Of a stretch of 64,000 nucleotides of DNA, positions 22,456 through 33,667 are shown one piece after another. The first letter of the stretch is position 1, and each line of letters starts with the position of its first letter. A program made the position numbers and the translations under genes. The notes beneath the pieces were generated by a model. The model had not been told where the DNA came from, did not search any database, and was given only the letters and a program-made list of their open reading frames with translations. Source of the stretch: Balaenoptera acutorostrata (Eukaryota; Chordata; Mammalia; Artiodactyla; Balaenopteridae); contig NC_080075.1 in the NCBI RefSeq assembly GCF_949987535.1, positions 57,006,636-57,070,635 of the forward strand, given 5' to 3'.

Positions 22456-25400
22456 GGTACCGTACTTGCTGGGCCTCCTGGGTGCAGCACAAGGAGAGAC
22501 AAACAGCAGCATCTGGGAAAGCATTTTTCTCCACCTCCTGATGCTTGGGATCTTAAAACAAACGTGTCCCAAGTAGCAACTGCCGCCTTTCAGAGCACCC
22601 GCCTCTCAACCTTCTGAACTATCAGGCCTTCAAGCACGGCGGTATGGAGAGTGGCAGGAATCATGGGTAATGCCTTCAACGCACCATCCAAGCTGCCCAT
22701 CAAGCCTGGACAGGTACGCGGACAAACTGAAAAGGTCAGAGCGTTTGCCTTTGGAACCTCCCACCCCTCATTTCTCCATCGTTCTCCCTTCTCCCAGCAT
22801 CCCTCCTCTGGTCCAGGTTCCCTGAGGCTCTGTGCTGCGCTGATCTTGCCAAAGCATTTGATAAACTAGTCCACGCCCAGGTCACAAGGACTCAATGTGG
22901 GACCCCCTCCTTAGGAGAACTTGCAGTGGGAAGGAAAAGCCTGAGGAGAAGATGCTTAGGACAAAGGCGCGGAACACAAATGGTGGGATGTCAGGCCTTG
23001 TGCCAAGTTCTGGAGGGATACTTGGGAACAGAGGGGCCCTTTGATCCTCCCCGCAGTTTATCATCCATGTCACCACCCAGTCCGCAGGCCTGCCTGAATG
23101 AATGGGTAACTCATCACCAGCGCGTAGCACCACATTCAACACAAACTTCCAGCCTGAATCTGGACGCTTGTCCTGCATTAGCCTGCTTCCTCCTGCCCCG
23201 GGGAGCAACACTTCAGGGGCTGAAAGGCTTTCTTTGTGCAGGCAATGCAGGCATTGCCCACCCAACCTCTAGTCTCTCGGAGTCTCTGTCCTCTCCTCGA
23301 ATGGTTTCCCGCCCAGAGAGCAGGCAGTGTTGAGCAGTGCTCAGAGGCCAGCACACAGAGAAAGGGCTGAACTCCCAGAAGCTCCAAACCAGACTCTTCG
23401 CACAGTTACCTGACCTTGGCTCATTGCTGCCCCCTCCTAGAAAGAGTATCAGGCCTCCCACCCGGGGCCCTCCCACGTCTACAACCTCCGAGCGCTGTTT
23501 CCATGGCAACCAGAGGCACTGCTGTAGTTTCACACCTATAACGTGAATCCCCGCCCCTCAACATTGCACCCCTATGCCCAGGATTCTCGTCAAGACCCTC
23601 TCTGTCGCATCGAGTACATGCATACTCTGCCTAACAGACCCCCACTCTGCCAGCTTCTAAGAATTTTTCTCCCACCTTTATTCAAAGATGTCAATGGAGG
23701 GCCCTCCCTTTGAATATAGATTTTTTAAAAATTTTATGGTAAGTTAAAAATGTAACAAACAGCGTGTGGGCAATTACAACTGTCTTTGGTAGAGTGGAGT
23801 CCATGATAGGAGCTTCCGAAATGTGAGGGGAGAACTTGGCCCAAAGGCTCGTATATGGAGATGTGATTATTCTTCAAGTAGGAGTTAATGGGGAGGCAGA
23901 TCTCCAAATATGTCATACACGGATTACAGCCAATTATCGGATTATACAAGAGGCCAGCTCGCTGGCTCCCCTCTGGCCACCGCCACGTCATCAACGCGCA
24001 AATGGGAAGGAAGAGGGGGACCCAGGAGAGAGGCCCAGAGAGGAAGGCCCGCCCACTCCCCCCACTCAGCCTCCTTGCCCCATCTCTGATTCTACTCTCA
24101 GGAGCGTTCGGAGGGTCCACTCCCCACCTCATCCAGATGGCTCCCCAACCACAGACTTGGCTTGTTCATAGCCCCCCACCCCATGCCAGTCCAGCTCTTC
24201 CCGTCCCATATGTCACCCGCAAAACCCCGTTCCCAGTGAACCTACGCATCACACATAGAATGAACATAACTTTCCACAAAGGGAAGAGAATGGAGAAGTG
24301 GAGACTATAAAACCCCATCATCTGATCTCTTAGAACTTCACAAAATAATCCTACTCTGTTGGTCATGTCAGAGAGGGTCTTGCCTGGGAGGGAACCCCCA
24401 GATCCAGGAAGGAAACAGTTGATGTGTTTTGGATTCAGGCTTCTGGATGGTTGGGACCTGGTTCATTCTTTGGGCCTTCCTGAGGGTTCAGAAGTCTCTA
24501 GATGGTTTCTCTGTGCCCACCAGGAGGCCCTTCCTGATGGAGCAAGGGTTGTGGGACTTAACGGTACCCACCAACCCTGACCTGCCATCTCCCCTCTACA
24601 CCCCCTTCTCACCTCCCCCCCTCAGCCCCTTCCTTATTGACTGGGTGGCCAGAGGGCAACTCACAGGTCAAGTCTTCCATATAATCCCTTAAGTGGCTGT
24701 AATCAGATGATGACATCTCCATGGACCCCCCTCTCAGGTATCTCCTGATAGAAACAAAAACATTTTTTTGTCAATTATAGATTCTAAAATATAACCTAGG
24801 GCTACTTTACCCCATATAACTCCTCCCTTTGAAAACAGAATGGAATGGGGCATTGGCTGATGAGATCCCTGTGGGGTGTTCTGTTCCAGCCTGAGCCCCG
24901 GCGTTTGGGAAATTTGGGGACTTTGGGACAGTCCCAAAGGGCAGGCTGATTTCCCTGGACTGCCTGGCCCCATGTCATCCAGTTCCCACCAGGTCCCCTC
25001 AAGTGAGTAACAGCTAAAGCAAAGCTGGGATTTTAGGTTATGAGGCAAATTCCATTTCCTAGTCCAGAGGGGAGCAGAGCTTTCAAAGAATAACTCACCC
25101 CGCGTGGCACCACTGTACCTTCCAGCCTCCCCACCCCGCAGATGTTTCTGGAAAGGCATCCTCGGCTCTGTTCACTTTGGACCTATTCTAACTTGACTTT
25201 GGATGGTATCTGTCTTCCTAAGTAGGCCAAGTCCCTGCAGCGTCCCCTTGTCCTGGACAGCTGGTAACCAAGACTGCCCTCCACACTTTGAGCCTGAGGG
25301 AAACTGAGGCCCTGGAAGGACACAGGCTTTTCAGTCCCTCAGCCCAAGGACTTCCTAAATTCAAGATGCCAAGTTCAGATGTTCAGTAACTTGGACATCC

Positions 25401-26519
25401 CTGGGTTGTGTGACCTCTCTGCCCTCCTCCCAGCCTGTCATCATCGCCTGGGAGAGACCCCAAACTTTTGAAAGTGCCTTTGAGCGGCTGGGCAGCCCGA
25501 TGACCCCCCGCGTGTCTCTGCTCTCGGTCCCTCCGTTCGTCATGACGGCTGCTCACGTGGCACCACCACCTCCTGTCCGCTGCTTTTCATCAGCCCAGCT
25601 GCTCCCAAGGCTGAAAAGCTAATGTTTTTTTAGAAATCCCCAAATCAGCAGACGCGTAAATAATTGCATCCCGGCAAGATTAAATTAGGTGAGTTAGACA
25701 AGCAGCCGGGGGAAGGGGGTTTAAAATTCAGTGTTTAGGAGGGTAACCACAGGAGTAAACACCCATGAAAGAGTTTCCTTTCTTCTCTGGGCCCTTTCCG
25801 GCGGCCCCCACCTCCACCCCAGTTTGGCCTCGGCCCCCAGCGCCCCCAGTTCCCCAGGCCCCAGCAGACTCTACCCCTGTCAAACGGGCAGTGACTCTGC
25901 TCCTCACCCGGGCCCCCTGCCCCTCCTTCATTCCAGGAAGTCTGAGGTACATCCGGTGAAGAGAGCTGATCCCGGGCCTCTCACTCAGGTGAACTCAAAA
26001 GGACCCTTGGGGAGATTAGAGGGAATCTCCTGCCAGTGTCACAATGAAAAAGAAGCTTCTGGGGAAACCGAGTCAGGTTCCTACTAAAGTCTTGAGCAGG
26101 AAGTTCTGGATTATAGAACGGTCAAGCTCAGTAGAACGTGCAGAAGGATGAGTGTCATAAATGCCACACATCAGGACGGCTGGCCTGCTGTGAGCAAGAC
26201 TCACACGTGTCAGCCTTCCGGGAACGTCCCAAAGGGTCACAGGCACGTACACCCCCAGAGTGAATGGTTTGGGTGCCAAGATTGGCCAAAGCCAGAGTGT
26301 ATGGACGCTTGAGATATTCTGACACCAGAGCAGAGGAGCCAGAAACTGCAATTTCAAATGGGAATTAAATTGCTGCATGTGTAGGATTATTTTCCATTTA
26401 GGAAAAAAAATGTCCCGCGTTTGCATTTTTAAGATTAGAAAATAGTTAGCAATTTAGCTCTGGAAAACCAGTTTCCTACTCTTCTCCTTGGCATTTCTGA
26501 GAATTTTGGTGATGTGACA
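22456..26519. other. 4-kb unique DNA, no gene recognised
   Basis: No interspersed repeat or coding exon recognised. Many 60-140-codon frames overlap on both strands (for example 22882-23333, 23734-24310, 24734-25159) with no domain. A segment at about 25620-25730 (aaatcccc, taaataattgcatcccgg, aagattaaattagg) has the AT-rich, homeodomain-site-like look of conserved non-coding DNA, but this is an impression only. Confidence 0.45.
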
Positions 26520-26520
26520 T

Positions 26521-26695
26521 TAAGGGGTTGCCAACGGAGCAAATAAAAGTACAGGACACCCAGTTAAATGTGAATTTCGGATAGACAATGCATAATTTTT
26601 TTAGCATAAGCATGTACTAAATACTAAAGAAAAGTACTCGTTGTTTATCTGAAATTCACATTTAACTGGCGTCCTGCATTCCGTCTGACACCTCT
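26521..26695. mobile_element. Palindromic DNA-transposon-like element (copy 2, both arms)
   Basis: Left arm 'gttgccaacggagcaaataaaagtacaggacacccagttaaatgtgaatttcgg'; right arm 'ttgtttatctgaaattcacatttaactggcgtcctgcattccg'. The arms are inverted matches, with a short AT-rich centre at about 26595-26635. Transcribed, the whole element would form one long hairpin. Same family as 20553 and 43388. Confidence 0.8.
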
Positions 26696-26744
26696 CCCAC
26701 CGGTGCGTGGACAAGTGAGGAGGAGTGACCCCCCGAGGCCCAGT

Positions 26745-27010
26745 CATTGCAAAATTCATTCAGCCAATAGCCATGTACCGAGCACCTCCTGTGTGCCTGG
26801 CACTATGTTTGGTGCTGGGGTAACAGACCTAATGCCTGACGTCAGTGGCAGCCGAGGAGGCAGAGGAGCAGTGAGCATCAAAACAGTGTATGGAACACAT
26901 CACAACCAGGAATGTCCAGAGCCAGGGAAATCAGACTGAGCAACGACACTTCTGAGGCGCGAGGGAGTGGAGGTCACCATCAATGTGGAGACACCAGTTC
27001 CATCGGCATG
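26745..27010 (-). repeat. L2 LINE fragment (antisense)
   Basis: 'aaaattcattcagccaatagccatgtaccgagcacctcctgtgtgcctggcactatg' is a clear antisense L2 3' end. The following 200 bases fade into L2-like sequence. Confidence 0.78.
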
Positions 27011-27099
27011 TCTGGGGCAGATCAGGAAGGTAACACGAGGCCCTCTGGGCCATTTCTCTGTTGTGGCACCTCCCTCCTTTCACCTTCCTCTCCCTCAAG

Positions 27100-27290
27100 A
27101 CCCCATTCATTCATTTATCCATTCAATTGGCGTTTATTGAGGGTTTATCATGTACCAGACGCTGTGCAGCATGGGAGAGACAAAGATAATTGTGACACAG
27201 CCCCTGTCCTTGAGGTTGACAGTCTGGAAAGGGGCTCAGACAAGTTCGTAATCGTGGTGACCTAGAGGTCATTCCAGCAGTAGGGATAAA
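27100..27290 (-). repeat. L2 LINE fragment (antisense), second copy
   Basis: 'attcattcatttatccattcaattggcgtttattgagggtttatcatgtaccagacgctg', then 'cccctgtccttgaggttgacagtctgg': antisense L2 again, an independent copy next to 26745-27010. Confidence 0.8.
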
Positions 27291-27384
27291 GCAATGAGGG
27301 GACACTGAAAGGGTGTCACGTGGCACCGGAAAGCCTATGGACACCATAGTCACATAATCTTGTTTTAAGGCCAAAGTCCCCGGC

Positions 27385-27558
27385 AACATGGTGAGTGACC
27401 CTGATCAAGTCACTGAACCTCTCTGAGCTTCGTTTTCTTCACCTGAATAAAGGCGATGTTAATAACAGTGTTTGCGTCATAGGTTTGCTCTGAGAAGCTA
27501 ATGGAACGGCCAGCATCTGGTAAACCAGAAAGTGTCTCATAAATGGGTCACAGAAATG
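27385..27558 (+). repeat. MIR SINE
   Basis: 'gaccctgatcaagtcactgaacctctctgagcttcgttttcttcacctg' and 'ctctgagaagctaatgg...ccagcatctggtaa' give the sense MIR core and 3' part. Confidence 0.75.
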
Positions 27559-27559
27559 A

Positions 27560-28160
27560 TCATTGTTTGGCAGGTCCTCAAAAAGTTAAACATAGAATTA
27601 CCACATGATCCAGCAATTCCACTCCTAGGTATATACCCAAAAGAACTGAAAGCCGGGACTCAAACAGACCCTTGTACACCAGTGCTCACAGCAGCATTAT
27701 TCACAATAGCCAAAAGGTAGAAACAACCCAAATGTCCACCACAGACAAATGAATAAACAAAATGTGGTCTGCATACAATGAAATATTAAGCCTTAAAAAG
27801 GAATGAAACTCCAAGACATATCACAACATGGATGAACCTTGAAAACATTATGCTAAGTGAAATAAGACAGACAGAAAAGGACAAATATTGTATGATCCCA
27901 CTTATAGAAGGTACCTAGAACATTTAAATTCATAGAGACAGAAAGTGAAATAGAAGTTCCAAGCCACTAGGAGAATGAGGAGTTAGTGTTTACTGGGTGT
28001 GGGGTTTCTGTTTGGATGACGAAAAAATTCTGGAGATGGATAGTGCTAATGGTTGCATAACATTTTGAATGTACTTAATGCCACTGAACTTACACTTAAA
28101 AAATGGCTAAAATGGTGAACTTTATTTTATGTATTTTTACTACAAATTTTTAAATGAGTT
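27560..28160 (+). mobile_element. Older 5'-truncated L1 fragment
   Basis: 'ggcaggtcctcaaaaagttaaac', 'ccacatgatccagcaattccactcctaggtatat', 'aatgtggtctgcatacaatg', 'ggacaaatattgtatgatcccactt' and 'tggttgcataacattttgaatgtact' are L1 ORF2-to-3'-UTR sequence of an older type than 20684. No clean target duplication seen. Confidence 0.85.
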
Positions 28161-28164
28161 TTAT

Positions 28165-28335
28165 CCAGAGAAGGCTATAAAATATAAAAATCAAGGAAGG
28201 CATTCACAGAGGAGGTATTCCTTGAGTACGGTTTGGCTTGGGGAGATGGGGGGAAGAACCATTAAGCAGGAGGAAACGGTAACTGCAGGAAGGCAGGGCT
28301 CTGTGAGCCTCCCAGGGCCAGCAGCTTTTGTAGGG
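28165..28335 (-). repeat. Possible L2 fragment (antisense)
   Basis: 'aaggcattcacagaggaggtattccttgagt' resembles the antisense L2 internal motif also seen at 15505. Weak. Confidence 0.3.
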
Positions 28336-29939
28336 AAGTGCAGGCATGAGGCTGAGATGTTTCAACACCACCTCCTATGAAGCTGTCCTGCAGGCGAGGG
28401 AAGAAAGCACTGACGTTTCACAGACTGGTGCTGGGGCAAATGCTTGGGTGGGAAGTGAGTGGAATGGGTCGATCCTGGAGACGCCACCCCAGGAAGGACT
28501 GGGCTGGGAGGGAGAACAAAAGCCACTTGGGAAAGCGCATCCAGAGGGTCAGGAGCTGAAGGAGTCCAAGGAGTCCAGTGGCTGGGAGGAGGAGCTAGAA
28601 GCGGACCAATGAATGCGAAAGAGGAAACAATAGCAGACCAAGTAATGGGGAAGAGGAGCCAGAAGCTACATCAACACAGGTAGTAAGGGGGTGGTTAGGG
28701 CCAAGGTGACTGGAGATAGAAGGAAGGGGATGGATGGTATGAAGGTGACATCCCTCAAGCCCTGAACGAGTCAGATGGGAAGGTTGGTTGGGCAAGTAAC
28801 CCAGGTAGGATGAGCTGAATCCAATCTAAGAAGGGACCCTTGTAGCTGGAATATTCCAGGTCCTTCCCAAGGACGCAGAATGCAGACCCCGGGATCTGCT
28901 CTTGTACCTCAACAGAGACTGTCCTTGTATCCAATCATCCTCTAGACGAGAGAGTAGAGGTAATATCAGTTCCTAAGGTCAAGGTTTCATGCTCAATCCC
29001 CCTCCCCCTTCCCCCTTCCCTCCACCCCCAGGAAATCTGGTTTTCCTCTGATTCAGGGTCAATTTCAGCAAAATTATAAATTCAGTCAGGATACCTTTCC
29101 TTCTTCCCAGGTTGCACCCCTCAAGCCTCCCACCCTCATTCTCAAAAAAGGACTGGGTGTCAGGCATTGTATACCTTTTTGTTAACTCAAACTTTTGTGT
29201 TCCTTTTACCCAAAGCATTTGCATTTCAGCCAGGTCTATTGTTAAAAGATTTTGGACACCAGGGAGAAGGCTGGGGAGGATTTTTGAGACAGGGTGGTCT
29301 TTCTGGTTCCCCTGCGTCACTCCTTCTTCTCTAAGAGACAGTCCTCTGATAGAGTCACCTCTCCTCGCCCTTAGCAGACTGTCACCTCTTGCTTAAGTTA
29401 GCATCAGTCATTGGCTAAACAGCAGGATTTTCATTTCATAATAAAACATCTTAACAGCAAATAGAAAATTTTCTATAAATAGAGATCATGTAAGATGACA
29501 GTGGATTAACATTTTAATTAAACATGGCAATTCCAATCATTTTTATCATTATAGAAATACCCAACATTTTGACACATTTCAGGTATAAATTGATGGTTCC
29601 AGTAAGATGGCAAATTGAAATAATTTTTCAGGCGATATTTGTAAGCTTTCAGTGGCAGCAAGAGATGGTGGTATTCAACAGTCAAAGCTACAGGTTCTAG
29701 ACATTCCCATTCAAAATAACTAATCCTGAAGCCTCCCTCCCTTCTTAGATGGCTTTAGAAACGATCTCCCCTGACGTCACACACACACTATGACAAATTA
29801 ATTTGGTGCTTTATGATTTGCAAAACTCACACCAAATGGTACTTTGTCTTCCCTGGTAGAATGTCAGACTGTGTTCTCTGGTTGAAAGGCACGGCAGACA
29901 GCACTGACATGTGTATTTGTCTTAGCAATTACCGGTTTA
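28336..29939. other. Unique DNA, no gene recognised
   Basis: 28400-28800 is purine-rich with overlapping frames. 29400-29740 is AT-rich and repeat-free (tttaattaaacatgg, tttttcaggcgatat) and could be conserved non-coding DNA. No ORF with a domain. Confidence 0.4.
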
Positions 29940-30130
29940 TTGAGCACAGAGGATATGATTTAGCACCATGCTACTGCTGACGCTCACAGGGGACCCTGCA
30001 AGGCAGCTATTATTGTCCCTACAGAGGAGGGAATCCAGGCTCAGAGCAGATAAGTAACTTGCCCAAAGGCACACAGCTAGAGAGTGCCAGAACTAGTACT
30101 GGAACCCACAACAATCAAGAACCAGAAACT
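29940..30130 (-). repeat. MIR SINE (antisense)
   Basis: 'ggcagctattattgtccctacagaggagg', 'ggctcagagcagataagtaacttgcccaaaggcacacagctag', 'ctggaacccacaac': well-preserved antisense MIR. Confidence 0.85.
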
Positions 30131-30230
30131 GTGCTCTTTTGATGACTGTCTTTCTTCCCCCAAATGACACTATGCACAGCCTTTGCTGAAAGTGGACCCA
30201 ACAAATATTTGTCCATTTGTTCTATCTTTC

Positions 30231-30392
30231 TTTTTTTAAAAAAAAATTTAATACCGCTCCTTAAGCCTCCCCATTCTTTTTTTTTGGCTGTGCCGAAGGG
30301 CATGCAGGATCTTAGTTCCCTGACCAGGGATCGAACCCATGCCCCCTGCAATGGAAGTGGGGAGTCTTAACTACTGGACCACCAGGGAAGTC
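30231..30392 (-). mobile_element. Older CHR-1-like SINE (antisense) with target-site duplication
   Basis: 'tttttttttggctgtgccgaagggcatgcaggatcttagttccctgaccagggatcgaacccatgccccctgca...accaccagggaag' is the short tRNA-derived SINE shared by cetartiodactyls. Flanked by ctatctttc at 30222-30230 and 30393-30401. Confidence 0.9.
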
Positions 30393-30401
30393 CTATCTTT
30401 C

Positions 30402-31389
30402 CATATTCTAGGTCAAAGAAGACCCTCCACTCACCAATTACACAAAGCTGTATAACCTAACCTTACTGAGGCAAGTCCTTTGTCACATTTCCTCTGCACC
30501 AACTCTCTCACCTCCAAACCACCACTATCATCATCAACACCATCTTCAGTATAAAATACAGATCTTATTTGAAAAAGATATATTTTTCCAGAAAAAGATA
30601 AATATTTTAACAGATGGATCATGCTTTTTTTTTTTTTTTTCTTACATCAAACAGTTTTCATCTTTAAAATCTAGTTTAGGGTACATGCATTCTTGGTTTC
30701 ATCACTTTTATCACTACCCGTCAAGTGTGCTGGACCATTGGCCTCACAGTCAGCATTTGCCTTCAAGTTTCCTGAAAAAAATGCATAGTTTTCCAGCAAA
30801 GTTAGGCAACTTCTATCCCGGTGGAGCTTCCTCCCACTTTTTACCACCACACAAGCTCAAATTTGCTGAAAGGCTACAGAGAGAATTTCACACTGAAATA
30901 AAAGACCCACTCAATGTAAACACCCATCAAAGGGAACATGCTGAACAAAGTATTACAAGTTTTGGAAACTTTGAAACATGTCAGAGAAAATGAAATCACT
31001 CTGAGAAAAACGGTACAGTAAATATTCTCAACGCTTTGTAGTCTAATTATCCTGGCTAATGTTGCTGAGAAATACTCAGCAACACCGTGATGTTTTAGGA
31101 TGATAAAACTCTGTGGGGCTGACTAAAGTTTATTAATAAAATTAATAAGTATTCCCTGACTAAAGTTGTTGATGCCTGTAGCACAGGTTTTACCTCTCTT
31201 GGACAAAAAAAAAAAAAAAAAAAAAATTCTTGAGGACATGAAGGTCCCTTTTCATCTTTATAACCCACAGCAGAGCTTAGCCTGGTACCACTCGTGTAAC
31301 AATTTTCTCAGTGACTATTTTGTTTGTAGAATGAGTATCAGTATATAATAACTATTCTACAAAGACTTGTTGGGGATTGTGCAACTGGG
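30402..31389. other. Unique AT-rich DNA with homopolymer tracts
   Basis: No gene recognised. Poly-T at about 30626-30640 and poly-A at 31206-31226. A 12-base direct repeat, ctgactaaagtt, occurs at 31118-31129 and 31157-31168. Neither homopolymer has a retroposon body that I can identify beside it. Confidence 0.45.
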
Positions 31390-31512
31390 AGAAATTATGA
31401 CTAAAAATGAAACTACGGACACAACATTGCAAACATACTAAATGCCACTGAATTGTATGCTTTTGAGTGGTTCATTTTATATTATGTAAATTCACCTTAA
31501 TTAAAAAAAACT
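31390..31512 (+). repeat. L1 3'-end fragment
   Basis: 'acacaacattgcaaacatactaaatgccactgaattgtatgctttt', then 'atgtaaattcaccttaattaaaaaaaa', is the terminal 3' UTR of an older L1. Confidence 0.7.
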
Positions 31513-32953
31513 GCAGAGACTAGGGAATAGCAACCTAATAGCTTTCATTAAAATTCAACATGGTATATTCTCATATTTTCATATCAAATATAAAGTACAA
31601 AAGAGCCCATAAACAGTTTTATGAGTAGGAAATTTCTTAAAAAATCATTATGAAATAGATAAAATGTTAAAGTTCCAACAGAATTTCCAGAAATTGTGAT
31701 GCAAATAGCCTGAGATATTTAAAACCCTCTTGGCTTGGTGAGCAGAATTTACAGGGTTTTCAGAATCCCCCCCTGGCTGCCTGGTTTGCTGCCTCCTTGG
31801 CCCCCAGCACGTTGGAAGGGGAAGGATGGAGCGCCAGTTCGCCGAAGTGAAGAAGCTCTGGGTTTCTTTCCCATCTGAGAAATCTTCCAAGTACACCCGG
31901 GAAATGTAGCAGCATGCCTGCACTCCCATCCCTTTAGCAACTTGAACCACAGTTCCAAATTCAAGGCGATTGTTCTAAGCACCTCAAACTTATAAATAAT
32001 TTCCAAAATCAGGCTTCCCTCCTTATATGACAATGGGATGACAGGCTTTTTTTCTTTTTTCAGGCAGTAAAGAAAAAGCCTCTTACTGAAAAGGTTTTAA
32101 CAATCTCAAGTCAGCAGGGTTGAAAATATCAATGCAGTTTCCACTAGTTCAGGAAGCAATATTTTCTTTTCTGATTATTGACAACACAGTTTTTCTTTTC
32201 TGTTAAAGGGCCGTTTGTGGAGATAAATGTTTAAGTGCTGAGGACATTGTCACGAGGTTTTCAGGCTATATTTTTATTTGTAAAAGGCCAGTGATTACCC
32301 ACTTGCTCTCAAAAAAGTTAACCCCACTTCCAGTAAGCAGCGGCTTGGAATCTTGTCTGTATCAAATTTTCCTTTCTGCCTTCTGATAAATCACAATGTG
32401 ACAGCCTCAGAGCCTTCCTCCCTCGGCTGTTTTGCTTGCTCATTAGGTCTTTAAAAGAAAATGCAAATCCTCATCTCTTCATTAACCCATCGTAGAAAAT
32501 AACTCAGATGTTCCTAATTTCTCCTCTGATTTATCAGACCGGTCTCTGATAACTTTTGAAGGAAGTCTATTCAACATTCTCAAGGACAAAAGACACTTTA
32601 TAGAAATAAATAAAAAGAAATCCTGACATAAGTGCAAGAGGAGAAAAACACCAAGAAGTTTGGTAAATGTTGCCTGCTTGATTCAGAATTATTTCTAGTT
32701 CTGCCCTAACTGATAAGCACATTACACTGAAAATGTTTTATTCACAAACTTCTCTGATATAATCTATGAAAATAAGTAAAGACTCTCTGTTTCACTCTAT
32801 GCTATGGACGCCTGGCAGGCTCAAGGAAATTAACAATCTAATGTCACCTTTCCTTTAACAGAAAATAACAACAAGAAGTACGCAACATGATAGAATCTGA
32901 AGGAATCAAAACATGTTTGTTCTTAACTCCTGAAAAATCTCTCCGTGTGATAT

Positions 32954-32990
32954 TCTCTCTCTATATCTATATCTATATCTATATATATAT
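32954..32990. repeat. (ATCTAT)n microsatellite
   Basis: Tandem 'atctat' units passing into atatatat. Confidence 0.9.
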
Positions 32991-33628
32991 GTAAACCTCC
33001 CTAAAATTAAGTCTTTTTTACACACTAACACTAACTAAATCCTAGGGTCTTCTCAGAATGCCTTCTCAGAGTGCCCCATGATCAGGTGGCTTTACAAAGC
33101 ATTCTATTTACCAAAATCATTATGACACTGTTTATTTTCCTCAGAGGGGGGCTGGAGGGAGGGCAGGAGGGGAAAGAAAAGAAAGCTGGTGAGTTTTTGT
33201 GTAATAAGTGACCCCATCATGCAAATAAACAAGTGCTTCTCTTTCAGGATATGTGTTATCAAAGACATCTCCAATCTCAGCTGCTCACCAGAAATAGAAC
33301 TATTGACCCCACCAAAAGTAAAGAAGACCTTTTTCCTTCTGCCCAAGACACTGGGGGGAAAGGGGAGGCTTGTGTGGGAATGATTTCCTTGAACGCTGCA
33401 CCAGACACACGCTCAGCCATCTGATCACAACCTGGGCGCCTCCCTTTGCACCTTCTCCCTTCAAACAAATCGCAGGGGTGGACCCCAAGCTCACAAGAAT
33501 TCCGCCAGACTGACTCACATTTTTTTCTTTTTAAAGTTCTCAGTGTTTATGGGTCTCCAAGTTAGGGAGGGGGCAGGGAGGGGCTCTTTTTAACAAAGAC
33601 AAACACAGTTTGCAATAACAATGCAGAG

Positions 33629-33631
<3 letters not shown>

Positions 33632-33666
<35 letters not shown>
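33632..33666. repeat. (GT)n microsatellite
   Basis: About 17 GT units, followed by G- and T-runs to about 33710. Confidence 0.95.

Positions 33667-33667
<1 letters not shown>

Noticed and set aside
31206..31226. Poly-A tract as the tail of a processed pseudogene
   Set aside because: No coding-like body precedes it and no target-site duplication flanks it.
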